A DNA stretch of 64,000 bases from Bicyclus anynana. Its lineage: Eukaryota > Arthropoda > Insecta > Lepidoptera > Nymphalidae. Below are positions 11,205 through 22,079 of the stretch, one piece after another; position 1 is the stretch's first letter, and every line of letters starts with the position of its first letter. The position numbers and the translations under genes were made by a program. A model generated the notes under the pieces. That model was given only the letters and a program-made list of their open reading frames with translations. It had not been told where the DNA came from and searched no databases. The stretch spans positions 3,380,501-3,444,500 of the forward strand of contig NC_069086.1 of NCBI RefSeq assembly GCF_947172395.1. Reading direction: 5' to 3'.

Positions 11205-11520
11205 AATCTACTATATACTATATAAAAATAAGTCGGGATTTCCTTCCTGACGCTATAACTCCAGAACGCACGAACCGATTTCTACGGTTTTGCATTCGTT
11301 CTAAAGGTTTCGGGTTCCGTGAGGTTTTTAGCAAAGAAAATTCAGGAAAAGGTAGGGGTAGGGTAGGGTAGGGGTAGGGTAGGGGTAGGGTAGGGTAGGG
11401 GTAGGGTAGGGGTAGGGTAGGGGTAGGGTAGGGGTAGGGTAGGGGTAGAGTTGGGTAGGGGTAGTTGAAAGTTTACATCGAGTTTCACGCGGACGAAGTC
11501 GCGGGCGTCCGCTAGTATTA
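11205..11520 (+). mobile_element. Helitron-like element containing a G-rich minisatellite
   Basis: TATATACTATATAAAAATAA start, GAACGCACGAACCGATTTCT core, then a minisatellite, ending with the family 3' hairpin GCGGACGAAGTCGCGGGCGT followed by CCGCTAGTA. The antisense open frame over the array is a repeat artefact. Confidence 0.7.
11350..11465. repeat. GGGGTAGGGTA minisatellite
   Basis: About 115 bp of alternating GGGGTA and GGGTA units, strongly G-biased on the plus strand. A C-rich equivalent is at 5093-5185. Not the TTAGG telomere repeat of Lepidoptera. Confidence 0.9.
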
Positions 11521-11852
11521 GTATAGATTTTGTAAATATAAGATGCAACTCCAGAAAATACAATTAATTGTTAAATTTAAATTGCAAACAGATAGATAAA
11601 AGCTTAAACGATTTTGAAATTATTACAGTTAAATTAAACGTTTTCGATTACCTATTGTGTTGGCAATATTAAACCAATAAACGTGGAATGTCAATGTGGG
11701 AGATTAAAGTATAATATGCTGAACTCCATATTGGATAATAATCAATCAGAGCTTTGTAGGGATTAAGAATTTATATCTTATTTAATAGACATTATAGAAT
11801 ATTAAAGAAAAAACATAGATATCAAAGTTCAAGCGTTATTATAAGTAGAAGT

Positions 11853-12128
11853 AAGGCTCATCATTAACAACCCATATTCGGCTCACAGTTGAGTTCGAGT
11901 CTCTTCCTCCTCCACGCTGGCCCAATTCTCACACACGTTGAGAATTAAGAAAATTTTCTGGTATGAAGGTTTCCTCACGATGTTTTTTCTTCACAGTTTG
12001 AGACACGTGATATTTAATTTCTTAAAACGCACACAACTGAAAAGTTGAAGGCATGCCCCGGACCGGATTTCAACTCACACCCTCCGGAATCGGAGGCAGA
12101 GGTATCTACTGGGCTATCGCGGCTCGAA
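11853..12128 (-). mobile_element. SINE-A, internally deleted
   Basis: Reverse complement of the family: AACCCATATTCGGCTCACAG, then part of the body is missing before CACACACGTTGAGAATTAAG, TTTCCTCACGATG, and the tRNA-like head ending GGGCTATCGCGGCTC. Confidence 0.88.
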
Positions 12129-12228
12129 GTAAGTTTACAAAGACAATACTTGCTTTTAGAACCCTAGTTGTAAAACACACTTTACTTTTATACTTTATCT
12201 GTGCTGAGAACAAAGTTCTTACCATAGA

Positions 12229-12715
12229 GATTATTTATTTATTTATTCATTTAAGTTACATTTCCATTATAATATTTAACACATGTCATAAATAAAATGT
12301 CATAATTATTACAAATGGAACCCCGTGAGGGTGTTGTAACTACAAAGTAAAACTTAACATAACATAAGATAAGATACTTAAGTAGAGAGGCGGATTTATT
12401 ATTTTTCGGTCAAAAGTCATTAATTTTATAATATACTTTTTCAAGCAAAAAGTTTTTTAATGTTAATAAAAACTCATTAATGTTTTCCTTTTCCTGAATG
12501 TTTTGCGGTAATTTATTATATATTTATATGCACATTTTGTGCGGGCCAGTACTGTGCGTTTTTAAATTTGACTTTGGCTGTACTATGTTCAATTTACGCG
12601 CGCTCCGTAATTTATTTTTCCGTGGCAATTCATTTAATTTTTGAAAAAATTCTGGAATTTTCCTTACGAATTTGCATGTTTCTAAGATATGGTAGGGTTC
12701 CTTACGAATTTGCAT
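12229..12715 (-). pseudogene. LINE RT C-terminal fragment with (AAAT)n tail
   Basis: Minus-strand frame 12524-12715 reads PYHILETCKFVRKIPEFFQK then NELPRKNKLR, the C-terminal style of a Jockey/CR1-like reverse transcriptase ORF (compare 53497-53760). Downstream 3' UTR ends in an ATAAATAAAT tail at 12229-12250. No catalytic region remains. Confidence 0.65.
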
Positions 12716-12991
12716 GTTTCTAAGACTTGGTAGGGTAAGAACTTTTAATGATTACATTAGAGTATAGCTTTGAGCTAGCATGTAACAATTTAACGGAAAG
12801 CACTGCAGAAAAACAAACAATGCGAGCTAGCGTCGATGTTATACCATTCCATCTTGACATATTGTTTTTCATTTTCGTAATGGACAGTACGGCACTGTGA
12901 TAGCATGGCTGACGTCTATTGTAATGTTCCAAGATCCGGCATTAGTAACATACCCTCATCTTTTATTTATTAGTGATGTGACAGTTAAATC

Positions 12992-13400
12992 ATACTAATA
13001 TTGTAAACGCGAAAGTTTATATGGATGTTTGGATGTTTGTTACTCTTTGCGCCGGTACTACTGAAGCGATTTGACTGAAATTTGAAATGGAAATAGATTT
13101 TACTCTGGATTAACACAAAGGCTACGTTTTGTCCCGAAAAAATCCATGTCTCCCCGAGATTTGCAAAAACTAACAATTTTGATAATTCATATTATCAAAA
13201 TTCTGAGTTTTTGCAAATCTCAGGTGGTTTTTTACTCTTTAACGCCGCTACTACTGAAGCAATTTAGCTGAAATTTGGTATTGAGATATAATATAGCCTG
13301 AATTTACACATAGACTTTTTATTCCGGAAAAATCGATGGCTCCCGAGGGATTTGTGAAAAACTAAATTCCACGCGGACGAAGTCGCGGGCATCCGCTAGC
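12992..13400 (+). mobile_element. Helitron-like element, compound with internal fold-back
   Basis: Begins ATACTAATATTGTAAACGCG and ends GCGGACGAAGTCGCGGGCAT CCGCTAGC. The core (GCGATTTGACTGAAATTTG, GATTTTACTCTGGATTAACA) appears twice, joined by a palindrome at 13156-13221. Two partial copies are fused. Confidence 0.8.
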
Positions 13401-13756
13401 AATTATAATAAAAAAAGCTCATCGTCTATCTCTCTATTTGTGTATCTTTCTGTAGTATTCATAAAAGTATAGTATATAAGTATAGTGTTGTTTAACATCC
13501 AATGAACAGAAAAAAAACAAATTCTGTCTATTACATACAAATAAATGACTTTTGGGATCACAAGCACAACAAAACTGGACTCCTTATAAAGGATGAGTGT
13601 ATAAACACTTGAGAAGGGCGTGTTCTACACAAAACAAATTTTCGATAAACCATTATTTGAATATTTTATTTGAATATTTGAATATAATAAAAGTACTTTG
13701 GGTCATGTTGTAGACTTCAATAATCTTCGAAAGGGACCGCTGGCTATAAAGTCTAA

Positions 13757-13805
13757 GGGTTCCCACACACGGACCACCGGCCTCGACCACAAAACGCCGC
13801 AATCG
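13757..13805 (+). repeat. Half-copy of the GC-rich MITE (see 14232)
   Basis: CCCACACACGGACCACCGGC and ACCACAAAACGCCGCAATCG resemble an arm of the element at 14232-14526. Confidence 0.45.
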
Positions 13806-14231
13806 ACATATTTCCTGTAAATGATGACATAAAATAGATGTTATAAATGATTGACAGTTCTAATATTAGTAAATAGAAATTATAATAATGTACTCGGCTT
13901 GCACGCCTATGAGGCAGATTGTGTAGGAACATTAAAATGTAACATTATCTGTATATGACCACATTCTGGCAATAAATGATTTATGATTTATGTATTTTTT
14001 TTTCTCACTGTTGTAAAGTACCAATTTGGTACTTCATATAATTACGATCTAGCCTACTTTTGTGACTAACTAGCGATTTAACTTTAACCTAAACATTTAA
14101 TATATTATTATTATACTAAGATAATGTCCAGTAATTTAATCTCAGTCTTTCACTAAGTATTACGTCTTTAGGTTACTTTGTTCACGTGATCTTCCATAGA
14201 ATTCATATAGTTTTCATACTTTATAATATAG

Positions 14232-14526
14232 ACTCACCGCACACGGTTGACACCGGTGGTCGCCACACGCTACAATCATCGCTGCTCGCTTCTTGTGGCC
14301 CGCACCGCACTAGAAGCGAGCAGCGATACAAAACGCCACAACACGCCACTCGCGCGATTCTGATACTGCATGTATGGGTTTAAAAGTAGCAGCCACCGAC
14401 CACAAGTGTCGACCGCCGGCCACAAGTGGCTGTCGCGCGCTTCAGCTAGTTTTGTGGCCCCTTCTTGCTTCTTGTAGCGGCGTTTGTGGCTGTCGCGTGT
14501 GGCCCGTGTGCGGCGACACTTAGGTC
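14232..14526. mobile_element. GC-rich MITE with terminal inverted repeats
   Basis: Left ACTCACCGCACACGG and right CCGTGTGCGGCGACACT form imperfect inverted ends; an inner hairpin CTGCTCGCTTCTTGTGGCC / GAAGCGAGCAG sits at 14280-14327. Much richer in GC than its flanks. Confidence 0.65.
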
Positions 14527-14539
14527 TGATTTTTGGCTT

Positions 14540-14882
14540 GCTGCCTCGTGCTTGGCTTATGTGGCTTCAGATTATAAGGTCCGAAGTTCGAGTCCTGGGT
14601 CCTGCAGTATTTCAAAGAGCTTTCCTTTCTTCTAAGAAATTTTCAGTAGTTAAAGTTTCTCAGCCTGAAATTTGGAAGGTGGCGGCTTTAAACAGCGTGT
14701 GTGCCTCAGAAAGCACATTTAGCAGTCAGTCTCTGTCATTATTATCAACATTTAATGGTGGTTTTTAAGAAACATTATCACCCTAAGTCCGCCAACCCGC
14801 ATTGGTGGGTCTAAACTCCATCTACCCTCTGCATCTCCAGCCTAGCCCCGTAAAGGGTCGTTTAAAGGCTGAATCATCATAA
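14540..14882 (+). mobile_element. tRNA-derived SINE, family D
   Basis: A tRNA-like head with B-box AGTTCGAGTCC, a body with CTTCTAAGAAATTTTCAGTA and CAGCGTGTGTGCCTCAGAAA, and a 3' part CCAACCCGCATTGGTGGGTC ending GGCTGAATCATCAT. Part of the 3' block recurs at 56733-56835. Different body from families A and B. Confidence 0.7.
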
Positions 14883-14895
14883 TTGATTCTAATCC

Positions 14896-15057
14896 ATACT
14901 AATATTATAAATGCGAAAGTAAGTCTGTCTGTCCGTTACCTTTTTACGGCTAAACCACTAAACCGATTTGGCTTTTGATTATGGAAAAATTCATAGTTCC
15001 CGTGAGATTTGTAAATGAAGAATTTTACGCGAACAGAGTCGCGGGCGTCTGCTAGTA
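14896..15057 (+). mobile_element. Helitron-like element, short derivative
   Basis: ATACTAATATTATAAATGCG start, ACCACTAAACCGATTTGGC core, and a decayed 3' hairpin with GAGTCGCGGGCGTCTGCTAG. Confidence 0.75.
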
Positions 15058-15501
15058 CTAAGAAATATGGTATAAAAAGTTTTAAGAAAAAATAAGTCAA
15101 GAACCATGTTGTCATTCATGTTTCACACTTATTAACACTTGGAGATCGCTTACATTTTCGAAAATGAACCCTTGTGTATATAACACAGCCTAAATCGACA
15201 CACGACCGGCGCGTGCCCCATAAATAAATTCAGCAAAGAAAATATTTTATCGTACTTTATTTTCACGCAAAACATTTCGTTGCGAGAACGCCATGTTGAA
15301 TATATGGTCGATATGTATAGCCTCTGCTAAGAGCGAGATGATTTTAGACCCATGCTCGTAGTTTTTAAGACCTCACTGGTTGGTTTTCACGAGGTATTAG
15401 GTTCCATTCTCAGATTTTATTAAGATTAGGTCTATTAAGAATATTTAGAATTTAGACTTTAGAAATTTAGAATTTAGATTCTACATTCGCTCAGAAAATT
15501 C

Positions 15502-15670
15502 TATGGTATGCAGGTTTCCTCACGATGTTTTCCTTCACTATTTGAGACACGTGATATTTATATTCTTAAAATCCACACAACTGAAAAGTTGGAGGTGCCC
15601 CGGGCCGGATTCGAACCTACGCTCTCCGGATCGGAATTAGAGGTCATATCCACTGAGTTATCACATTTCC
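15502..15670 (-). mobile_element. SINE-A, 3' truncated
   Basis: GGTATGCAGGTTTCCTCACG through the B-box (CCGGATTCGAACC on the plus strand) and the A-box end. The 3' half is missing. Confidence 0.85.
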
Positions 15671-15679
15671 GTTCAGTTA

Positions 15680-17200
15680 AAATACATATATTATTAAGTG
15701 CAATAATCGCCTTCTTGCAGTCATGATATTGGACCAAAATACTCCTACAAACTATTAAACACATTACTCTTAATTTTTTGGGTAGGATAAACGCCGCGAA
15801 TAGAATAAACGCCTGTACTAAACCTGTCGGGTTCCCCTACTTGATATACTGTTATGGTTTTTTTCTTCCTTATATTATGTCATACATATTAGATCATAAT
15901 ATTCTTCATAAATAAAAAGTAAGTATGATATAAACCATTCTATCTATCATTTACTATTAGGTAATAGATATTTTGGTACTATCTTAGTGTCTTAAGAATG
16001 TCGTCGTCGGCGTTATCAACCCATATACGGCTCACTGCTGAGCTCGAGTCTCCTCGCTGAATGATTCTTAAGAATGTAGTAGTGTATTAAGTAGATGTAA
16101 GTTTGTATTTTTTAGGTTTGTATGTTAATGAAATTGTAACAAAAATAATTAAAAAAAAAACAAATGGTTAAAATCAGCAGTAGGCTATATTATATTGTGG
16201 AAGTTAATGGTTTTCTCTAAGAATTAATATCTTAAAGTTTAAATGTTTAAAGCCTAATACAAAACCTAATAAAAATAAATAATAACAGTTTTCTCAGCTT
16301 TCAGTACCTACAATTGAAAGACCTCACTAAAGTACGTAAGTAGTTAAGAAATAGTAATTCTTATATTCAGTTAAAATTCAGATTTATAATGCAATGAGTT
16401 ACAAGTCATTATCAAACAACAATAAACACAAGCGTGAATAAACATTTTCTAGTCAATCGCACTCTAAGTTAGATCTCATTATTGGTTTCCATTAGTCATG
16501 ATGTGAAACCTTTTTATCACAAAAAAGATGTGACCTAAATAAACAAACAATACAAGTTAAAAATAAAAGCTTTTAATGACAATTTCAGCTTTGTAGAGAT
16601 GTTTTAAAAATAGTCCAATGTAAATAATAAATGTTGTTATTACGTCTTTTTTCGTAAGCTACACATTTAGTTTTTTTTGTCGCCGCAATTGGAGATATTT
16701 TGTCTGTTTCTCTTCACTTAGCATACTAGGCCGGCAGAAAACGCGTGCAGTTCTTTACGTAATCTTCACTCTTGTGTAGTTTCGAAACCACGCAGTCTTG
16801 TGTGTCCTAAACCACTACAGTGTTTTTGTAAAATGAGAAGGTGAATGAAATATATACCTAATGAAAGGGCAATGGATCGAGTCTTCTGGAGTAGCCACTT
16901 CTAGATACTTGAGTCTTGTAAATATAATAGTTGCTACGTTAATCTGTTGCAATAATTTAATTAGATTACTCCGAAAAAGTGAAAAATCTTGTCTTGAGAG
17001 TTATATGTGTATGACATTAAACCTCAATATCATTTCATACACGATTATTGGTTTGATAAGCAAATGATACTAAACTCTATTTAATTTACCGGTGGGCCAG
17101 TAGGTAATACAATTCCCAGACATTTTATAGATTACCTAGGTAATGTATATAATGAACAATTATTTACCAATCACCTATTCATATTATGGCCTAAGGCATT
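15680..17200. other. AT-rich region with one SINE-A tail fragment
   Basis: A SINE-A 3' fragment lies at 16002-16056 (CAACCCATATACGGCTCACT, then GAGCTCGAGTCTCC). No gene otherwise recognised. Confidence 0.5.
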
Positions 17201-17207
17201 GCATAGA

Positions 17208-17400
17208 ATACTAGCCGCGGTTTCATCCGCGTAGTTCCCGCTCCCGTGAGAATACGGGAATAAAATAATATGTCACTCACAAATAACGTGGCTTTCTAGT
17301 GGTAAAAGAATTTTCAAAATTGGTTCAGTAGATCCAGAGATTATCTCCACAAACTTTACCTGTTTATAAATTATTTATACTAATTCATAAAGAGATTAAG
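17208..17400 (-). mobile_element. Helitron-like fragment, second subfamily
   Basis: ACTAGCCGCGGTTTCATCCG, TAGTTCCCGCTCCCGTGAG and AATTGGTTCAGTAGATCCAG. Same subfamily as 11000 and 57010. Confidence 0.6.
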
Positions 17401-17905
17401 TTTGTGAGTGATAATATTAATAAATTATTTATTCGTCAGATATATTGTAGGTATTATATAATATCATTATCTACATTTAGATTTTTCGTGGATTCTTCCT
17501 AAAGTTGGATGAGATCGGCGCTAAGTCATATTCGCGGCACATTTTCCGCCGTTACTTTTAATAGAATATCCATTTATCGGTAACTTTTTCGCATCGACGA
17601 AAGAAGGAAAACTCGAGCGAAGTGAAATGGTAATTCAACGTTTGGAATGTACACAGTTTCACGTTTTTCGGCGAAACTTCGATTTCGCAAAGACTTTTAG
17701 TCAATGTCAGGTAGGTACAAATGACTTTACGGGCGTCTTTGTTTTTGGTTTCTTAGCAAAAACCTGACTTTTCCGGTGATTTATATAAACGAGTTAATGC
17801 ATATTGTAAATAATTGCAGTAATGCTGAGATTTCTAACAAAACGGCTTTGGGTTCTATTACTAGGTCGGATCAAATTAAGATATTTTTATACGACGAAAT
17901 TATTA

Positions 17906-18005
17906 ATAACTAGCGGACGCCCGGGACTTCGTCCGCGTGGAATTCAGTCTTTCACAAATCCCGCGGGAACCATTTTTTCAGGATGAAAAGTAGCCTATAT
18001 TATAT
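17906..18005 (-). mobile_element. Helitron-like 3' end, interrupted by the solo LTR
   Basis: ACTAGCGGACGCCCGGGACT, CACAAATCCCGCGGGAACC and AAAAGTAGCCTATATTATA, stopping exactly at the target duplication of the LTR at 18006. The missing half was not found after 18377. Confidence 0.7.
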
Positions 18006-18373
18006 TGTTACGGAGAACCCTATTGATAGAGCCATAGGGTTCATAATCGCTCGCCCATGTCAAAATTTGAGATAAAAAGTTGTATTGCTTTGTTTACGCC
18101 GATTTGGGTAGAAAAGACAACACGTGTATAGACGGTACTAGAACTATCAAAGTTAACTGCCTCGACGCTCGGGGCAGTTAACTTCGAAACGGAGTGAAGT
18201 GAACATTGGAGTGATACAAGCCATACAAGCGAACAATAGTAAACTCGGCTACGATTTTGGACTAAGAATTGCCTACGTTTGGAAGAGTGTATTGATACTT
18301 GGATTAAGGAGTGGAATAAAGTCACGAGTCACCAGGTGTTTAATTCCAAATCCTCAAACCCTAGTTCGTAACA
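18006..18373 (+). mobile_element. Solo LTR (family L1), copy 2, with 4-bp target duplication
   Basis: Same TGTTACGG...CGTAACA ends as 940-1335 and flanked by ATAT on both sides (18002-18005 and 18374-18377), which is the target duplication expected of an LTR element. It abuts a Helitron-like fragment at 17906-18005. Contains GGAATAAA near the 3' side. The parent family (Gypsy or other) cannot be named from the LTR alone. Confidence 0.8.
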
Positions 18374-18379
18374 ATATGT

Positions 18380-18820
18380 TCCTTGCATGTTCTGCAAAGT
18401 ATTATTCTATTCATAAGCGATGGTACCACTTAACATCAGGTGGGTTATCTGTTCTAATCATCAATTATTACTGTTAAAATAAATACCTAAAAGAATTTGG
18501 ATTAAAAAGAAAATAATAAAAAATATTCGTACAGGTGAAATAAAGAAGGTAAAACGTCATACTTTCCCAAGCGCGGACCGTCACAACTGGCGGTAGGTAG
18601 GTCGCGACAAGTAAGAAAGATTTATGCTCATTACGGTTTTTTGCCGGCGTCCTTTGAGACAAAGCTTAATTAACGTTAATTTTTCATGTGCCCGGCGTTC
18701 CTTAAAGCTTTGGCCTGTGATATAAAAGGAGGTTTCATAACACAGTTTGTACATACGAGTACCTAGTCTCACATATAACTACTTTTACAAGCATATACGA
18801 GAATGTTAGATTGTCGGGAG
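18380..18820. other. No gene seen
   Basis: AT-rich with short open frames on both strands and no recognisable domain. Confidence 0.45.
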
Positions 18821-18954
18821 TCATTTACATGAGCAGCACGTTGCCAATGGCAGAGGCAACTGTTACCGACGACCGATAACGACTGCCGTCGAAACGTCGA
18901 CGACTGCAGTCGTCGAAAGCAGTTGCTTCTGCAACGTGCTGCTCGTGTAAATGA
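18821..18954. mobile_element. Small MITE, TCATTTACAYGAGCAGCACG ends
   Basis: TCATTTACATGAGCAGCACG at the left pairs with the right arm ending GCTCGTGTAAATGA; the centre is CGTCGACGACTGCAGTCG-rich. A truncated second copy is at 24631-24725. Confidence 0.75.
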
Positions 18955-19127
18955 AGACGGTTTTGGTCCGAAGACGGCGAGAACAAATCAGTTTAGTTCT
19001 ATTTGGTCAGGCGTAGCTATGGCGTATTGTCATACCGATGGTACAAGTCACGACTGTTTTGGTAAAAATTTACACAGTGTCATACAGATAGAGACCTAAT
19101 CGCCCTGAAACTGTGATGAGGACGTTG

Positions 19128-19308
19128 GGGTCCCAAGGTGAATGGCGACCCCGCACTAGAAAACGCAGCGTTGGTCGACCGCCCACCAGGTGGAATGACG
19201 ACATCAAGTGAGTCGCAGGGATTCGCTGGATGCAGGCGGCTCAGGCTCGTGATCTTTGGAAGTCCCTTCAAAAAGCCTATGTCCTGCAGTGGACGTCCAT
19301 TGGCTGAT

Positions 19309-19339
<31 letters not shown>

Positions 19340-19340
19340 C
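19128..19340 (+). pseudogene. LINE-C 3' end with (ATG)n tail
   Basis: CAAGCGAGTCGCAGGGATT-type wording, GATGCAGGCGGCTCAGGCTC, GTCCTGCAGTGGACGTCCAT, then GATATGATGATGATG repeats. This is the extreme C-terminus and 3' UTR of the LINE also seen at 49820 and 57198. Microsatellite tail at 19309-19338. Confidence 0.8.
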
Positions 19341-19388
19341 AATGCTGATGTTCTTTACACAAACCTCTTTTGACGGCATCCAGTTTGA

Positions 19389-19690
19389 GTGGTATGCGCA
19401 GTGGTCTTACAAGACGGAGATCTTGGGTTTGATCCCCGGCTGGGCCGATTAAGGTTTGGTCCATGTCTGGCTGGTGGAAGGCTTTGGCCGTGGCTAGTTA
19501 CCAACCTACTTACAAAGACGTGCCGCCAAACCAAGCCAAGCGATTTAGCGTTCTGGTTCGATGTGGTGTAGAAACCGAAAGGGTGTGGATTTTCGTACTC
19601 CTCCTAACAAGTTAGCCCGCTTCCATCTTAGACTGCATCATCACTTACAATCAGGTGAGACTGTAGTCAAAGGCTAACTTGTAAACAATA
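19389..19690 (+). mobile_element. SINE-B, near full length
   Basis: GTATGCGCAGTGGTCTTACA head, TTTGATCCCCGGCTGGGCCG B-box region, GTCTGGCTGGTGGAAGGCTT, CTCCTCCTAACAAGTTAGCC, and an AATAAAAAAA tail. Confidence 0.9.
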
Positions 19691-20067
19691 AAAAAAAGGG
19701 CACCGCTCACTGGACTGCCTTTTCCTTCACCTCTAAAATGTATTTCTTCGAATCTGAACCAAAATAAATATAATGTCCTGCCAGTCATGTCCCTAAACAC
19801 CAATTCGACAACATTAAGAATGAGTGGGGACATAATGTCGCGTAGTGTGTCAAAGTTTAATTGGAGACCCATCCCGCGCTGAAACTATGAGAAAGCGATT
19901 TACATGCAAATTCGCGTTTTGATTACTTTTATTCGTATTTCGAGATATTTCGAGAACTTTGACATCCACAAACATAAGCGTTGCGTGATAAAACTCCTAC
20001 ACACTACGTACCTTTCTTCCTGTGTAGGCGTATTTGAAATGTTTGAACATAAGCGTACATTTATACT

Positions 20068-20100
20068 AATACTAGCGGACGCCCGCGACTTCATCCGCCC
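20068..20100 (-). repeat. Helitron-like 3' terminus only
   Basis: ACTAGCGGACGCCCGCGACT followed by TCATCCGCCC, then directly the GCATGC element at 20102. Only the hairpin end remains. Confidence 0.7.
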
Positions 20101-20101
20101 A

Positions 20102-20311
20102 TTAGGTATTGTTACACATGCTCTAAAATAGCATGCTAAAAACGTGCTATCAAGTATGCTCCATATGAGCATGCTTATCATCAGTTTACATTTGCTAGCA
20201 ATCAGCATGATCATTATTAGCAATGTTGCGATACACATGCTAATAAGTAGCAACTGCTAAATAGTAGCATGCTTTCGTGCTTGAAATGAGCATGTGTAAC
20301 AGTAGCTTTAG
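20102..20311. mobile_element. GCATGC-rich palindromic element, short derivative
   Basis: GTTACACATGCTCTAAAATA at the left pairs with GAAATGAGCATGTGTAAC at the right. The inside holds many GCATGC/AGCATGCT words. It lacks the ~240-300 bp centre present in the copies at 23438 and 43335, so it is an internal deletion form. Confidence 0.85.
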
Positions 20312-20377
20312 ACCTCCTTGGTCCGGCCCTCTCCCAAAATCCGTTCTTAGCGAGATTTCGTGATGAATTACTTTTCG

Positions 20378-20580
20378 CATTTATATATTAAGATTAGAGG
20401 AAAATTTTGATTGTTCGTTTGCATAGAATAGTCTCTGAAACTAGTAGACCGATTTGACAAACTCTTTATCTAATGGATAGCTACATTATAAGGAAATAAC
20501 TTAGGCTATATTGTATCCCCGTACCTTCAAGGGGATGAGAATTGAGAACTACGCGGGTCAAACCACGCGGTTCTGCTAGT
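20378..20580 (+). mobile_element. Helitron-like fragment, second subfamily
   Basis: TATTAAGATTAGAGGAAAAT start, AGACCGATTTGACAAACTC core, GAACTACGCGGGTCAAACCA and CGCGGTTCTGCTAGT end. Confidence 0.6.
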
Positions 20581-21547
20581 TATGTTTAAAACTCTCACAA
20601 ACAATCAATATTGCAATTTTGATAACGGTCATATTGGCTCAGCAGGCTATTCACTATATTTGACATAATATACGAAATTGAGATTCTATGTAACAAAAGT
20701 CATCCGATGCTTATCATACAGTAGATGACATTTTGTCAATTGGTTTGATGTTAATTTTAATAGTTTGATAATAAAGACCAAAATAGTGAATAGGCCAGCT
20801 GGCACTTCTAGTATAATAGCCAACGTGTGGACTGGATTACCTACTCACGAAATTATATAGCACATGCGAGTATATTAATTTCAGCCCTAGTATAAACATT
20901 CAAGTTTACACTTAGCTTATATAGAAGACCACTTTCTCAGTACGCCAAGCGGTATTAAATAATAAACTAAGTTGAGTGAGTGAATAGTAATTTACAAAGA
21001 ATACTGTTTGCATATTTAAGCCACAGTACGTGCGAGCGAGACAAGAGATGAAGAAAATGCGTGCTTATTTCATAAGACTATACTATTCTATTATATAATT
21101 TGTTAGGTCATGGAGAAACATAATAGAAAATCGGTACGTGATGAAACGCGAGTTAACAGGACTAAGGATAAGGCTTAGTCAGTTCTTAATCTCATGACAA
21201 AACGCCTAAAAGGCAATACAAAATGGTGAAACAAAAACCAATTCAATATGACTCGGACGTAGACATAGTACCTATTGTAGTAGTATAGACTAATATTAAG
21301 CAGAAGTAAAGTTTGTTGTATTGTAGGGGGTTCTCTTTTACTGAACTAACCGGTTAAAAGTCGTAGCCTATATTTCATCTCCGTATTCTCAGTAACAAGA
21401 TCTACGCGGGTAAATCTGCGGGGCGTTAACTAGTATTAAGTAATTTTTTAAAGAATCATCCGCTGAAGTACATCAAGAATAGCTGCATTTTGGTCCAAAA
21501 ATGTTGATTTAAATAATGAGACTTAATAATTATGCCCGAGATCCGTG
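20581..21547. other. AT-rich, with one small Helitron-like fragment
   Basis: A second-subfamily remnant ends near 21433 (GCGGGTAAATCTGCGGGGCG then TTAACTAGT). No gene recognised. Confidence 0.45.
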
Positions 21548-21765
21548 CTAGTATCCACTGGGGATATGACCTCTGCCTCCGATTCCGGAGAGTGTAGGTT
21601 CGAATCCGGTCCGGAGCATGCACCTCCAACTTTTCAGTTATTTAAGTATTTTAAGAAATTAAATATCACGTAATTTTAAGAAATTAAATATCACGTAATT
21701 TTAAGAAATTAAATATCACGTATCTCAAACAGTAAAGGAAAAACATCGTGAGGAACTTGCATTAC
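21548..21765 (+). mobile_element. SINE-A with internal triplication
   Basis: tRNA-like head (GTTCGAATCCGGTCCGGAGC) and the body start, then three exact tandem copies of a 25-bp piece, then TCAAACAGTAAAGG and CATCGTGAGGAA. Truncated at the 3' side. Confidence 0.88.
21648..21722. repeat. Three exact 25-bp tandem copies inside SINE-A
   Basis: Units at 21648-21672, 21673-21697 and 21698-21722, each ATTTTAAGAAATTAAATATC plus ACGTA. Other SINE-A copies carry this piece once. Confidence 0.95.
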
Positions 21766-22079
21766 ACATAAATGAAAAATACCCATCTAACTTTATAATA
21801 TATTCACACAAGTTTTCATTTCTACCAGAAGCCATGGACCTCTGAACAGAATTTTAAGCGTGACATTTACGTTTTAATGATTTTAAAACATGCCCTCAAA
21901 ATATAATCACAATTCGGATTTGCATGTAAATCGGGTTCATGTACTTACTCCCTGCGCGGGATGGGCCACCAATTAAAACTTCACGCAAAATGCCACAACG
22001 AATCATAATCTACGGAATGAAATTTGATTTCACGAAGAACTTGGCACGTCCTTCTCTTGTAATAAGCGCAGCATAAACC

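Noticed and set aside
11350..11465. Possible interstitial telomere repeat
   Set aside because: Lepidopteran telomeres are TTAGG; this array is GGGGTA/GGGTA and is internal to a Helitron-like element.
11342..11563. Antisense frame with repeated proline/threonine/leucine units
   Set aside because: Created by the GGGGTAGGGTA minisatellite; periodicity explains the lack of stops.
19900..20253. 117-codon minus-strand frame
   Set aside because: Most of it crosses the GCATGC palindromic element, which is non-coding in its other copies.
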